NCBI GenBank assembly: GCA_002437905.1
Contig: DJRT01000002.1
Span: forward strand, 1 to 64,000
Origin: Ruminococcaceae bacterium UBA6353
GTDB lineage: Bacteria; Bacillota; Clostridia; Oscillospirales; Acutalibacteraceae
Direction of reading: 5' to 3'
DNA length: 64,000 nt
The notes below the pieces were generated by a model. The model was given only the letters and a program-made list of their open reading frames with translations. It was not told where the DNA came from and searched no databases. Below, piece by piece: positions 52,969 to 61,275 of this stretch. The translations under genes were made by a program, and so were the position numbers. The first letter of the stretch is position 1; the number at the start of each line of letters is the position of its first letter.

Positions 52969-53634
52969 TTATTCGGCCAGCAGTGTAAAATTGTTTTTGT
53001 GACAGCGCAAAAGGCCGTCCCGGCGCAGCCTGGACAGCTCAGCCGAGAGTGCGCTGCGATCCACAGCCAGATAATCCGCCAGCTGCTGGCGGTCGTAGGG
53101 AATGGAAAAGCTGCGGCTGCCCAGCCTGGCGGCCTCGGAGGACAGATAGGCCAGCAGCTTCTGCCGGATGGTGCGCTGCGTTACATGGGAAAGCTTTTCA
53201 TTAAGGAAAAAATTCTTTTGCGCCATAGAGGAAAGCAGATTACGGATCAGCTGCATATGCCGGTCACAGCCTTTTTGGCACGGGGTCATAATACACCCCG
53301 TATTGATCCAGAGGACCCGGCTCGGCTGTGTAGCGTAGACCGCCATGTCGCCATTGCTGTGCCGGCTGCAGGCTGCTGCCTCGGCAAACAGCTGGCCGGT
53401 GGTGATGCGCGCCACGATATTGCGGTTTCCCCAAAAATCCTCTTGCTCGATCAGCGCAGCCCCCTCCAGCAGCAGGCCAAGCTCGTTGACCGGTTCATCC
53501 ATGCGCAGCAGGCAGCTGTCTTTTGGATAGGCTTTTTCCCGGCTGTGCAGACACGGCAGCAGTGCCGTGATATCCTCCTGTGTCATGCCGGAGAATAGTG
53601 GTGCACGGAAAAAGGCCGGATGCAAATTCTGCAT
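52969..53634 (-). CDS. Crp/Fnr-family transcriptional regulator
   Basis: A 221-residue regulator. The cyclic-nucleotide-type beta-barrel sensor spans ~10-115. A long dimer helix follows and then a Crp helix-turn-helix at ~165-205 (SIPYDRQQLADYLAVDRSAL, SAELSRLRRDGLL). Between barrel and dimer helix sits C114-x4-C119-x3-C123, with further C28, C41 and C89, so an Fe-S or redox/NO-sensing role is plausible. It is divergent from a flavodiiron gene and shares a palindromic operator with it. AAGGAGAG precedes the ATG. Confidence 0.88.
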   Translation of the reverse strand: MQNLHPAFFRAPLFSGMTQEDITALLPCLHSREKAYPKDSCLLRMDEPVNELGLLLEGAALIEQEDFWGNRNIVARITTGQLFAEAAACSRHSNGDMAVYATQPSRVLWINTGCIMTPCQKGCDRHMQLIRNLLSSMAQKNFFLNEKLSHVTQRTIRQKLLAYLSSEAARLGSRSFSIPYDRQQLADYLAVDRSALSAELSRLRRDGLLRCHKNNFTLLAE

Positions 53635-53648
53635 ATTTTCTCTCCTTT

Positions 53649-53664
53649 TGTTGTAAAAACAACA
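53649..53664. promoter_or_regulatory. Palindromic Crp/Fnr-type operator
   Basis: TGTTGT-AAAA-ACAACA is a perfect 16-bp palindrome. Its centre (53656.5) is about 41.5 bases upstream of the predicted flavodiiron start site and 8-23 bases downstream of the predicted regulator start site. Confidence 0.65.
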
Positions 53665-53691
53665 TACATTTTCTCCATTGTATAGTATAAT
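53663..53691 (+). promoter_or_regulatory. Promoter of the flavodiiron gene
   Basis: TATAAT at 53686-53691 with a poor -35 (CATACA, 53663-53668) overlapping the operator edge, as expected for an activator-dependent promoter. Confidence 0.6.
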
Positions 53692-53706
53692 TCATAAAAA
53701 TGTCAA
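53679..53706 (-). promoter_or_regulatory. Promoter of the Crp/Fnr-family gene
   Basis: Minus strand: TTGACA (53706-53701), a 16-base spacer, TATACA (53684-53679). It overlaps the flavodiiron promoter. Confidence 0.6.
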
Positions 53707-53738
53707 TCATTTTTGGAAAAAACAAGGAGAGCGGTTCT

Positions 53739-54908
53739 ATGAAAATCACCGAAGATATCCGGTATATCGGCGTCAATGACCATACGATCGACCTGTTTGA
53801 GGGACAATATATCGTGCCGAACGGCATGGCGTACAATTCTTATGTAATCCTTGACGATAAAATCGTTGTAATGGATACGGTTGACGGTCGCTTTGTGTCA
53901 GAATGGCTGGAAAACCTCGAAAAGGCGCTTGCCGGGCAGAAGCCGGATTATCTGGTCGTACAGCACATGGAACCGGATCATTCCGCCGGCATCTGCCGCT
54001 TTATGGAGCAATATCCGGAGGCAACCGTTGTATCCTCGCAAAAGGCCTTTGCCATGATGAAAAGCTTTTTCGGACAGGATTACCCCGAAAGGCGTCTGGT
54101 GGTCAAAGAAGGCGATGCTCTCCCCCTTGGCCAGCACGCGCTTAGCTTCATCGGCGCACCGATGGTGCATTGGCCGGAGGTGATCGTTACTTACGATGTG
54201 TTGGACAAGGTGCTGTTCTCTGCCGATGCATTTGGTAAGTTCGGCGCGCTGGATGTACAGGAAGACTGGGCGTGCGAAGCTCGGCGCTATTATTTCGGGA
54301 TCGTAGGCAAGTACGGTGCGCAGGCACAGGCGCTGCTGAAAAAAGCCGCCCGCCTGGATATTGAAAAGATCTGCCCGCTGCATGGGCCGGTGCTGACAGA
54401 AAATCTCCCCTACTATCTTAACCTGTACGATACCTGGTCCTCTTACCGGCCTGAGTCTGCCGGCGTGATGATCGCCTATACCTCCGTTTACAGCAATACC
54501 GAAAAGGCGGTAAAGCTGCTGGCAGAGGAGCTGCAGCGCAATGGCTGCCCGAAGGTGATTGTAACAGATCTTGCCCGCAGCGATATGGCCGAGGCGGTGG
54601 AGGATGCCTTCCGCTATGATCGCCTTGTGCTGGCGACTACGACCTACAATGCCGATATTTTCCCGTTCATGCGCACATTTATTGCGCACCTGACCGAACG
54701 CAATTATCAGAACCGCACGATCGCTTTCATGGAGAACGGCAGCTGGGCACCTACGGCAGCCAAGACGATGCGCCACATGCTGGAGGACAGCAAGGAGCTC
54801 ACCTACACCGATACCACCGTGCGGATCCTGTCAGCCATGGACGACACCGCCCGGCAGCAGATCGGCGCGCTGGCGGCGGAGCTGTGCACAAAGTGTGCCG
54901 GAGATTAA
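53739..54908 (+). CDS. FprA-type A-type flavoprotein (flavodiiron)
   Basis: A 389-residue protein. The metallo-beta-lactamase-like diiron domain has VVQHMEPDHSAGICRFME (H-x-E-x-D-H ligands), GAPMVHWPEVIVTYD, FSADAFGKFGA and CPLHGPVL. The C-terminal flavodoxin domain has IAYTSVYSNTEKAVKLLAEE for FMN. Such proteins reduce NO and/or O2 in anaerobes. No rubredoxin domain is fused, so a separate electron donor is needed. The start is the ATG at 53739 with AAGGAGAG upstream. It is divergently arranged with the Crp/Fnr-type regulator. Confidence 0.94.
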   Translation: MKITEDIRYIGVNDHTIDLFEGQYIVPNGMAYNSYVILDDKIVVMDTVDGRFVSEWLENLEKALAGQKPDYLVVQHMEPDHSAGICRFMEQYPEATVVSSQKAFAMMKSFFGQDYPERRLVVKEGDALPLGQHALSFIGAPMVHWPEVIVTYDVLDKVLFSADAFGKFGALDVQEDWACEARRYYFGIVGKYGAQAQALLKKAARLDIEKICPLHGPVLTENLPYYLNLYDTWSSYRPESAGVMIAYTSVYSNTEKAVKLLAEELQRNGCPKVIVTDLARSDMAEAVEDAFRYDRLVLATTTYNADIFPFMRTFIAHLTERNYQNRTIAFMENGSWAPTAAKTMRHMLEDSKELTYTDTTVRILSAMDDTARQQIGALAAELCTKCAGD

Positions 54909-54916
54909 AAAAGTCC

Positions 54917-54944
54917 TTGCTTTTTTCAAAAAGAATGGTATAAT
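54917..54944 (+). promoter_or_regulatory. Promoter of the pheST T-box leader
   Basis: TTGCTT at 54917-54922, a 16-base spacer and TATAAT at 54939-54944, immediately before the leader RNA. Confidence 0.7.
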
Positions 54945-54949
54945 GAGGG

Positions 54950-55200
54950 CAAATGCAGAGAACAAGAGAGTATGCACACACCGGTTTGTCCGCAGAGAGG
55001 GTGCCCCGGCTGAAAACACCCGGCAGATCGTGTGCAGAAGTTCACTTGTGAGCAGGCGGGCTGAAGGCTGCTTACGGCAGCTGTGTAGGCATGCACGGCA
55101 GACCCCGTTACCGGTCACAAAAGTGTTTGCTTTTGCAAAAATCAGGGTGGTACCGCGGAGCGTACAGCCTCCGTCCCTATGTGGACGGGGGCTTTTTCTT
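54950..55200 (+). ncRNA. T-box riboswitch, Phe specifier, upstream of pheST
   Basis: Stem I carries AGTA at 54969-54972, and GCACAC (54974-54979) pairs with GTGTGC (55030-55035). The opposite strand has AGAAG then TTC at 55041-55043, a Phe codon in the specifier position. The T-box sequence AGGGTGGTACCGCGG is at 55144-55158. A terminator follows (AGCCTCCGTCC pairing with GGACGGGGGCT, then TTTTTCTTTTTT). Uncharged tRNA-Phe should stabilise the antiterminator and allow pheST transcription. Leader, specifier and downstream genes agree. Confidence 0.95.
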
Positions 55201-55204
55201 TTTT
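55166..55204 (+). terminator. T-box-controlled terminator
   Basis: AGCCTCCGTCC/GGACGGGGGCT stem followed by TTTTTCTTTTTT. Confidence 0.9.
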
Positions 55205-55236
55205 GTCAAGAGCAGAGAAAGGATGGATGAATAAGC

Positions 55237-56274
55237 ATGAGCATCGGTATGAAGGAAGAATTGGATGCCCTGCGGCGTGATGCGCTGAACGAGCTGAAGG
55301 AGCTGCACGCCCCGAAGGATCTGGAGGATTTCCGTGTCCGCTTTATGGGAAAAAAAGGATCTGTGACCGGTCTTCTGCGTGGGATGGGTTCCCTGCCCGC
55401 AGAGGAACGCCCGAAGATGGGGCAGCTGGTCAATCAGCTCCGGCAGGAGCTGGAGGAGGCCCTCGACACGCGTTCGGCAGCCCTGCAGGCTGAGCTGCAG
55501 CGTCGGAAGCTGGAAAGCGAAAAGCTGGATGTGACCATGCCCGGCAAAAAGAGCCGAAGCGGCGGTCTGCATCCGCTGAATGTGGTGCTGGAGGATATTA
55601 TTGATATTTTCCAGTCGATGGGCTTCGATGTAGTGGATGGCCCGGAGGTGGAAACGGATTATTACAATTTCCAGGCGCTGAATGTGCCGGAGGATCACCC
55701 CGCGCGGGATATGCAGGACACCTTCTATCTGGCAGACAAGCTGCTGCTGCGCACCCAGACCTCAGCTGCGCAGGCACGGACCATGGAGGAGCGCAAACCG
55801 CCGATCCGTATCATCTGCCCTGGCCGCGTCTACCGCGCAGATGAGGTTGATGCAACACACTCCCCTGTCTTCCATCAGATCGAGGGTCTGGTGATTGATA
55901 AAGGCATCACCATGTGCGATCTGAAGGGCGTACTGGAGCAGTTTGCCCAGGAGATCTATGGCCCGGAGACCAAGGTGCGTTTCCGTCCTTCCTTCTTCCC
56001 CTTTACCGAGCCGAGCGTGGAGGTGGATGTGACCTGCTCCGAGTGCGGCGGCAAAGGCTGCCGTGTGTGTAAGGGCGCCGGATGGATCGAAATTCTCGGC
56101 GCCGGTATGGTACACCCGCGTGTGTTGAAGATGGGAGGCATTGACCCGGAGGAGTATTCCGGCTTTGCCTTCGGTATCGGTCTTGACCGTCTGACAACTA
56201 CCCGCTATAAGATCAGCGATATCCGGCTGCTGTTTGAAAACGATCAGCGTTTTCTGGAACAGTTTGACCACTGA
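55237..56274 (+). CDS. pheS: Phenylalanine-tRNA ligase alpha subunit
   Basis: A 345-residue catalytic subunit of the (alpha-beta)2 PheRS. The N-terminal coiled coil (about 1-85) contacts tRNA. The class II core has motif 1 near FQSMGFDVVDGPEVETDYYN, motif 2 ICPGRVYRADEVDATHSPVF and motif 3 GFAFGIGLDRLTTTRYKI. The insertion with CSECGGKGCRVCKGAGW is a Cys-rich knuckle seen in some anaerobe PheS. Start chosen at 55237, with GGATGGAT eight bases upstream. It is coupled to pheT. Confidence 0.96.
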   Translation: MSIGMKEELDALRRDALNELKELHAPKDLEDFRVRFMGKKGSVTGLLRGMGSLPAEERPKMGQLVNQLRQELEEALDTRSAALQAELQRRKLESEKLDVTMPGKKSRSGGLHPLNVVLEDIIDIFQSMGFDVVDGPEVETDYYNFQALNVPEDHPARDMQDTFYLADKLLLRTQTSAAQARTMEERKPPIRIICPGRVYRADEVDATHSPVFHQIEGLVIDKGITMCDLKGVLEQFAQEIYGPETKVRFRPSFFPFTEPSVEVDVTCSECGGKGCRVCKGAGWIEILGAGMVHPRVLKMGGIDPEEYSGFAFGIGLDRLTTTRYKISDIRLLFENDQRFLEQFDH

Positions 56275-56286
56275 GGAGGGATAAAC

Positions 56287-58677
56287 ATGAATATTTCATT
56301 AAGCTGGCTGAAACAGTATGTGGATATTGATGTGCCGGTCGAGGAGCTGTGTGACCGCATGATCCGCAGCGGATTTGAGGTGGAGGATATCCAAAACTTG
56401 GCCGATACGATGAAAAATGTGGTCGTCGGCAAAATCCTCCGCATTGAAAAGCACCCCGATTCTGACCATCTGCAGATCTGTCAGGTGGATATCGGACAGG
56501 AGGAGCCGGTGCAGATCATTACCGGTGCACAGAATATCTTTGAGGGGGCCTATGTCCCGGCTGCCCTGCACAATTCCTACCTGCCGGACGGCACGCATAT
56601 CACCAAGGGAAAGCTGCGCGGTCTCCCCTCCAATGGTATGCTCTGCTCCGGCGAGGAACTGGGGCTGAAGGCCGGCGATTTTCCGGGCTGCGAGGTTTAT
56701 GGTATCCTGATCCTGGATAACAGCCACCCGGCCGGCACCGATATGCGCGAGGTGCTGCACCTGAATGACTACATCATTGACTTTAAGATCACGGCCAACC
56801 GCCCGGATTGCAACTGTGTACTGGGCGTTGCCCGTGAGGCGGCTGTGGCACTGGGAAAAGAATTCCGCGGCCCGCAGCCTGCATACCATACCAAGGGTGG
56901 CGATATCCACGACAGCATTGCTATCCGCGTAGAGGATTATGCGCTTTGTCCCCGCTATCTTGGCCGTGTGGTCAAAAATCTGCGCATCAAGGAGTCGCCG
57001 GATTGGCTGAAGCAGCGGCTGAAAGCCGCCGGTATGCGCCCGATCAATAATATTGTGGATATCACCAACTATGTTTTGCTGGAGACCGGCCATCCCATGC
57101 ACGCTTTCGACCTGCGGGATATCCGCGGCCATCAGATCATCGTGCGCCGCGCCGGAAATGGTGAGCCGATCACTACGCTGGATGGCAAGGAGCATACCTT
57201 GACAGATGAAATGCTGGTCATTGCGGATGCTGAGGGACCCTCCTGTCTGGCAGGCATCATGGGCGGCCTGAACAGCGAAATCAAGCCGGATACGACCGAC
57301 CTGTTTCTGGAAAGCGCCAAATTCCGCCGCGACAATATCCGCCGCACCACCCGTGTGCTTGGCATGCGCACAGAGGCCAGCGCACGCTACGAGCGCGGCG
57401 TGGACACGATCGGTGTGGAATTTGCCATGGAGCGGGCGCTGCAGCTGATCGACGAGCTGGATGCCGGCGACATTGTGGATGGCTGCATTGACCTGCACGA
57501 AACACTGCCGGAGCCGCAGGTGCTGCGTATTCCTGCCGACCGTATCAATGCACTGCTGGGCATTGAGGTGCCCTACGAGACGATTTTGCGCATTCTCAAC
57601 AGCCTGCAGATCGCCTCTGTCCTGGAGGGCGACACACTGGTGTGCCACATTCCCTACTACCGTGAGGATATTGAGGGGGCGGCCGACCTGGCGGAGGAGG
57701 TCATGCGCGTCTATGGTTGTGAGCACATTATCTCTACACCCATCCGCGGAGCGATTGTCCGCGGGCGCCGACTTCCGGAGCGGATCAAGACGGACAAGGT
57801 CAAGCGCGCCTTGATCGCCCACGGCATGCGGGAGATCGTCACCTACTCCTTTATCAGCAGCAAGGCGGTGGATACACTGCGTCTGGCGGAGAATGACCCG
57901 CGTCGGCAGGCTGTGACACTGCTTAACCCGCTCGGCGAGGAATATTCCACCATGCGCACGCAGCTGGTGACCAGTATGCTGACGGTGCTGGCAACCAATT
58001 ATAACCGCAAGATCCCGGCTGCCCGCTTCTTTGAGGCAAGTAAACGGTTCATTCCGAAAGCGCTGCCGCTGACGGAACAGCCGGAGGAGAGGCCGACGCT
58101 GTGCCTTGGTCTGTACGGTGCAGAGGAGGATTTCTTCACCCTGAAGGGAATTGTGGAGGGCTTGCTGGCCAGCTTTGATGTGAAGGCAGACTATACCAGA
58201 AGCTCCGAACCCTATCTGCATCCCGGAAGGCAGGCCACGGTGGCCTTGGCAGACAAGGTACTTGGCACAATCGGTGAGGTGCACCCGGATGTGGCCGCTG
58301 CCTACGACCTGGATGTACGGGTGTATATCGCGGAGCTGGATCTGGCGGCACTGTTTGCGGTAGAAACGCCGCGGGTGCTATACAAACCCCTTCCCCGCTT
58401 CCCGGCGGTCGAGCGCGATCTGGCACTGCTGTGTGACGAAGAGATGCCGGTGGCGGACATTGAAAAGCTGATTACGGCCGCTGGCGGCAAGCTGCTGGAA
58501 AGCGCGGAGCTGTTTGATGTGTACCGTGGTGCGCAAATTCTGACCGGCAAAAAGAGCGTAGCATACAGTCTGTGCTTCCGCGGTGCCGACCGTACCCTTT
58601 CGGATGAGGATATTGATCCCATTATGGAAAAAATCTTTGCCAGGCTGGAAGAAAATGGCTGTGTTCTCCGCACTTGA
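56287..58677 (+). CDS. pheT: Phenylalanine-tRNA ligase beta subunit
   Basis: A 796-residue subunit. Order: N-terminal signature MNISLSWLKQYVDIDVPVEE; an EMAP/OB tRNA-binding domain (~40-150, VGKILRIEKHPDSDHLQICQ); the B3/B4 editing domain (ITNYVLLETGHPMHAFDL); the B5 domain (RIPADRINALLGIEVPYETI); the catalytic-like core; and the C-terminal FDX-ACB anticodon-binding domain (PLPRFPAVERDLALLCDEEM). Editing removes Tyr-tRNA-Phe. Length is typical. AGGAGGG lies before the ATG, 13 bases after pheS. Confidence 0.96.
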   Translation: MNISLSWLKQYVDIDVPVEELCDRMIRSGFEVEDIQNLADTMKNVVVGKILRIEKHPDSDHLQICQVDIGQEEPVQIITGAQNIFEGAYVPAALHNSYLPDGTHITKGKLRGLPSNGMLCSGEELGLKAGDFPGCEVYGILILDNSHPAGTDMREVLHLNDYIIDFKITANRPDCNCVLGVAREAAVALGKEFRGPQPAYHTKGGDIHDSIAIRVEDYALCPRYLGRVVKNLRIKESPDWLKQRLKAAGMRPINNIVDITNYVLLETGHPMHAFDLRDIRGHQIIVRRAGNGEPITTLDGKEHTLTDEMLVIADAEGPSCLAGIMGGLNSEIKPDTTDLFLESAKFRRDNIRRTTRVLGMRTEASARYERGVDTIGVEFAMERALQLIDELDAGDIVDGCIDLHETLPEPQVLRIPADRINALLGIEVPYETILRILNSLQIASVLEGDTLVCHIPYYREDIEGAADLAEEVMRVYGCEHIISTPIRGAIVRGRRLPERIKTDKVKRALIAHGMREIVTYSFISSKAVDTLRLAENDPRRQAVTLLNPLGEEYSTMRTQLVTSMLTVLATNYNRKIPAARFFEASKRFIPKALPLTEQPEERPTLCLGLYGAEEDFFTLKGIVEGLLASFDVKADYTRSSEPYLHPGRQATVALADKVLGTIGEVHPDVAAAYDLDVRVYIAELDLAALFAVETPRVLYKPLPRFPAVERDLALLCDEEMPVADIEKLITAAGGKLLESAELFDVYRGAQILTGKKSVAYSLCFRGADRTLSDEDIDPIMEKIFARLEENGCVLRT

Positions 58678-58680
58678 CCC

Positions 58681-58709
58681 TTGCCAAAGGCAGAAATATG
58701 CGGTATAAT
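58681..58709 (+). promoter_or_regulatory. Promoter of ireB
   Basis: TTGCCA at 58681-58686, a 17-base spacer and TATAAT at 58704-58709, right after the pheT stop. Confidence 0.7.
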
Positions 58710-58753
58710 AGCTAACAGAACCGGCCATGGTGATATGGATGGAGGGATTTACT

Positions 58754-58999
58754 ATGCTGGACAGAACGATGACTTTTTCGCTCGGCGACGACAAGGAACA
58801 GGCGATGAAGGTGATTTTGACCACCGTTTATGACGCTTTGAGAGAAAAGGGCTACAATCCGATCAATCAGTTGGTCGGCTATCTGCTGTCGGAGGATCCG
58901 ACCTACATCACCACGCATAATAATGCGCGCGCCCTGATCCGCAAGGTGGATCGCGACGAATTGATGCGGGCGTTGGTCAGTTCCTATCTCAACAGCTAA
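58754..58999 (+). CDS. ireB: IreB family regulatory protein (UPF0297)
   Basis: An 81-residue protein with the highly conserved TMTFSLGDDKEQAMKVILTT near the start, GYNPINQLVGYLLSEDPTYI and ARALIRKVDRDEL. IreB is a small phosphoprotein controlled by an IreK/PrkC-type kinase and affects cell-wall stress tolerance in enterococci. The start is the ATG at 58754 after GGAGGGAT. RuvX and DUF1292 genes usually follow in Firmicutes, but here a different small gene follows 13 bases later. Confidence 0.93.
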   Translation: MLDRTMTFSLGDDKEQAMKVILTTVYDALREKGYNPINQLVGYLLSEDPTYITTHNNARALIRKVDRDELMRALVSSYLNS

Positions 59000-59012
59000 G
59001 GAGGCTTTATTG

Positions 59013-59306
59013 ATGGCTGAAAAAGCGGTCACTCCCCTGACCTATAAGGGGCGTCCGTTGGTGCGGTCCGGTAATGTACTGTATTACGGCAGCATGGCGG
59101 AGGAGTATGTGGTGATGATGCATATTTTGACCACAACAGACGCCAATGACATGAAGATGGCACAGAAGATCCAGATCCAGCTTCTTTCCACTGATCCGGA
59201 TGCTCCGATGCAGGAACGGGTTATTAAAAAGAGCGAAAAGGTTGGTCTGTACAATGCGATGGACATTGCCAGCATCTGGTTGGATCGTGCTCTGAGCGAA
59301 AAATAA
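59013..59306 (+). CDS. Small unknown protein downstream of ireB
   Basis: A 97-residue soluble protein. It contains LTYKGRPLVRSGNVLYYGSM, YVVMMHILTTTDANDMKMAQ (about 35-55), a KIQIQLLSTDP strand and a C-terminal helix (LYNAMDIASIWLDRAL). The two-strand, charged-helix layout suggests a small alpha/beta protein, but I recognise no family. AAGGAGG precedes the ATG. Co-transcription with ireB is likely because it follows by 13 bases and shares the terminator at 59322. Confidence 0.65.
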   Translation: MAEKAVTPLTYKGRPLVRSGNVLYYGSMAEEYVVMMHILTTTDANDMKMAQKIQIQLLSTDPDAPMQERVIKKSEKVGLYNAMDIASIWLDRALSEK

Positions 59307-59321
59307 GTGCAGAACTGATGG

Positions 59322-59376
59322 AAACCTTCCGGGAAACGGCACGGTATGTGCGGTTTTTCGGAAGGTTTTCTTTTTT
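59322..59376 (+). terminator. Terminator after the ireB gene pair
   Basis: AAACCTTCCG (from about 59322) pairs with CGGAAGGTTT, with an inner AC-rich loop, followed by TCTTTTTT. Confidence 0.75.
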
Positions 59377-59413
59377 ACACGGATTTTACATCAGAATTCT
59401 TTTTCATTTTACA
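59374..59413 (+). promoter_or_regulatory. Predicted Pho boxes upstream of pstS
   Basis: TTTACA repeats at 59374-59379 and 59385-59390 are 11 bases apart, with a third TTTACA at 59408-59413 (23 bases on). This matches the PhoP direct-repeat pattern of Gram-positives. CATAAT at 59426-59431 is a candidate -10. Confidence 0.6.
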
Positions 59414-59513
59414 CGCCGCCGGTAGCATAATAAGCGTAGAGCGAAACGAGAAAGCCTACAGAGGCTCTACAGACCTGAACGAGCACAATGAAAAATGAGA
59501 GGAGATCATTTGT

Positions 59514-60323
59514 ATGAAAAAGATTGTCAGCATTGTATTGGCCGCATTGATTGGTGCGTTGGCACTCAGCGGCTGCGGCGCAGCCAAGACCGGTACCGTT
59601 TCCACCGACGGTTCCACTTCCATGGAAAAGGTGATCGGCGCCCTGGGCGAATCTTTCCAGCAAAAGTATGACGGCATGACCTTCACCTACAACCCCACCG
59701 GTTCCGGCTCCGGTATCCAGGCTGTCTCAGAGGGGCGCTGCGATATCGGCCTTTCCAGCCGTGCGCTGAAGGCGGATGAAAAAGCAAGCGGCCTGAAAGA
59801 AACCGTTCTGGCACTGGATGGCATCGCCATCATCGTCAACCCTGCCAACACCGTCAGCGATCTTAAGGTAGAGGACATTGCGAAGATCTATACCGGTGAG
59901 ATCACCAACTGGAAGGACCTCGGCGGCAGCGATGCGGAAATCGTTCTTATCGGCCGCGAGGCCGGCAGCGGTACCCGTGATGGCTTCGAGTCGATCACCG
60001 ATACCAAGGACAAGTGCCAGTATCGCCAGGAGCTCACCTCGACCGGTGATGTGATCACCACCGTTTCGCAGAACCCCAACGCCATTGGATACGCTTCCCT
60101 GGCCGCTGTAAAGGATACGGTCAAGGCGGTGTCCGTGAATGGCGTAAAGGCCACAGAGGACACAGTTAAGGATAAGAGCTATGTGGTGCAGCGGCCGTTC
60201 GTCCTGGTCACCAAGGAGGGCACGACCCTTTCGGATGCCGCACAGAAGTTCTTCGATTATGCCACATCTGCTGAGGCTGCCTCCATCATCTCGGCACAGG
60301 GTGCGGTTCCGGTAGCCGGCTAA
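59514..60323 (+). CDS. pstS: Phosphate ABC transporter substrate-binding lipoprotein
   Basis: A 269-residue lipoprotein. The signal peptide ends LALSGC with lipidation at C21. The phosphate pocket elements are TVSTDGSTSMEKVIGALG, NPTGSGSGIQAVSEG, DIGLSSRALKADE and EAGSGTRDGFES, and the two-lobed fold contains KIYTGEITNWKDLGGSDA. It captures orthophosphate outside the membrane. It is the first gene of the pst operon, preceded by predicted Pho boxes, so phosphate starvation control is likely. Confidence 0.96.
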   Translation: MKKIVSIVLAALIGALALSGCGAAKTGTVSTDGSTSMEKVIGALGESFQQKYDGMTFTYNPTGSGSGIQAVSEGRCDIGLSSRALKADEKASGLKETVLALDGIAIIVNPANTVSDLKVEDIAKIYTGEITNWKDLGGSDAEIVLIGREAGSGTRDGFESITDTKDKCQYRQELTSTGDVITTVSQNPNAIGYASLAAVKDTVKAVSVNGVKATEDTVKDKSYVVQRPFVLVTKEGTTLSDAAQKFFDYATSAEAASIISAQGAVPVAG

Positions 60324-60401
60324 ACTCCATACTCCACACAAGGCGGCAGCAATGCCGCCTTGCAGCCGTTCACAAATGTCCGTGACTGAGGTGATAAACA
60401 C

Positions 60402-61274
60402 ATGAAAAGCAAAGCAAAGCTTGGCGAGACAATCATCCACGGGGTGTTTCTGTTCTTTGGCTTGGTTACCGTTGCCTGTGTACTATTGATCTCCATATAT
60501 CTGATCGTTTCCGGTATCCCGGCGATCCGGAAGATCGGCCTGATCCCGTTTCTGTTCGGAAAAACCTGGGCTTCAACGGCCGCTACTCCTACCTATGGCA
60601 TCCTGCCGTTTATTCTGACCAGCATCTACGGCACGGCCGGCGCCATTGTGGTTGGGGTGCCGATCGGCTTTTTGACAGCTGTCTACCTGGCCAAGATGGC
60701 GCCGAAGAAGGTGCGTGCCGTGATGGAATCCGCTGTCAGTCTGCTGGCGGGTATTCCATCGGTGGTTTATGGTCTGGTTGGTATGCTGGTGCTGGTGCCC
60801 GGCATCCGAAAAACCTTTGGCCTGCCGGATGGCGCCAGTCTGCTGGCAGCCATCATCGTGCTGGCGATCATGATCCTGCCGTCCATCATCAAGGTCTCCA
60901 TGACCGCCCTGGAGGCTGTACCCAAGGAATACGAGGACGCCTCGCTGGCGCTCGGCGCTACGCCGATTGAAACCTATTTCCGCGTATCGGTGCCGGCGGC
61001 CAGGAGCGGTATTGCCACCGCTGTTGTTCTCGGTGTCGGCCGCGCCATTGGTGAGGCAATGGCGGTGATGATGGTATCCGGCAATGTGCCCAATATGCCG
61101 CAGCTTTTCCAGAGCGTGCGGTTCTTAACCACGGCGGTAGCCAGCGAGATGGCATATTCTTCCGGGTTACAGCGGCAGGCGCTGTTCTCTATCGCCTTTG
61201 TCCTGTTCCTGTTTATCATGCTAATCAACGCATTGCTCAATTTCTTCCTGAAGCGCGACAAGGAGGGAAAATGA
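60402..61274 (+). CDS. pstC: Phosphate ABC transporter permease PstC
   Basis: A 290-residue permease with six helices. It contains FGKTWASTAATPTYGILPFI, the phosphate-channel GIPSVVYGLVGMLVLVPGIR, and the EAA loop TALEAVPKEYEDASLALGAT. It pairs with PstA. GAGGTGA precedes the ATG. The intergenic region after pstS is 78 bases and has a weak hairpin (GGCGGCA region), which may lower the pst channel genes relative to pstS. Confidence 0.95.
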   Translation: MKSKAKLGETIIHGVFLFFGLVTVACVLLISIYLIVSGIPAIRKIGLIPFLFGKTWASTAATPTYGILPFILTSIYGTAGAIVVGVPIGFLTAVYLAKMAPKKVRAVMESAVSLLAGIPSVVYGLVGMLVLVPGIRKTFGLPDGASLLAAIIVLAIMILPSIIKVSMTALEAVPKEYEDASLALGATPIETYFRVSVPAARSGIATAVVLGVGRAIGEAMAVMMVSGNVPNMPQLFQSVRFLTTAVASEMAYSSGLQRQALFSIAFVLFLFIMLINALLNFFLKRDKEGK

Positions 61275-61275
61275 T

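Noticed and set aside
54906..54927. Possible terminator AAAAAAG/CTTTTTT after the flavodiiron gene
   Set aside because: A seven-pair A/T helix is too weak and overlaps the pheST promoter.
56299..58284. 661-codon minus-strand frame opposite pheT
   Set aside because: Shadow of a well-conserved pheT; low-complexity His/Gln/Val-rich composition and no start signals.
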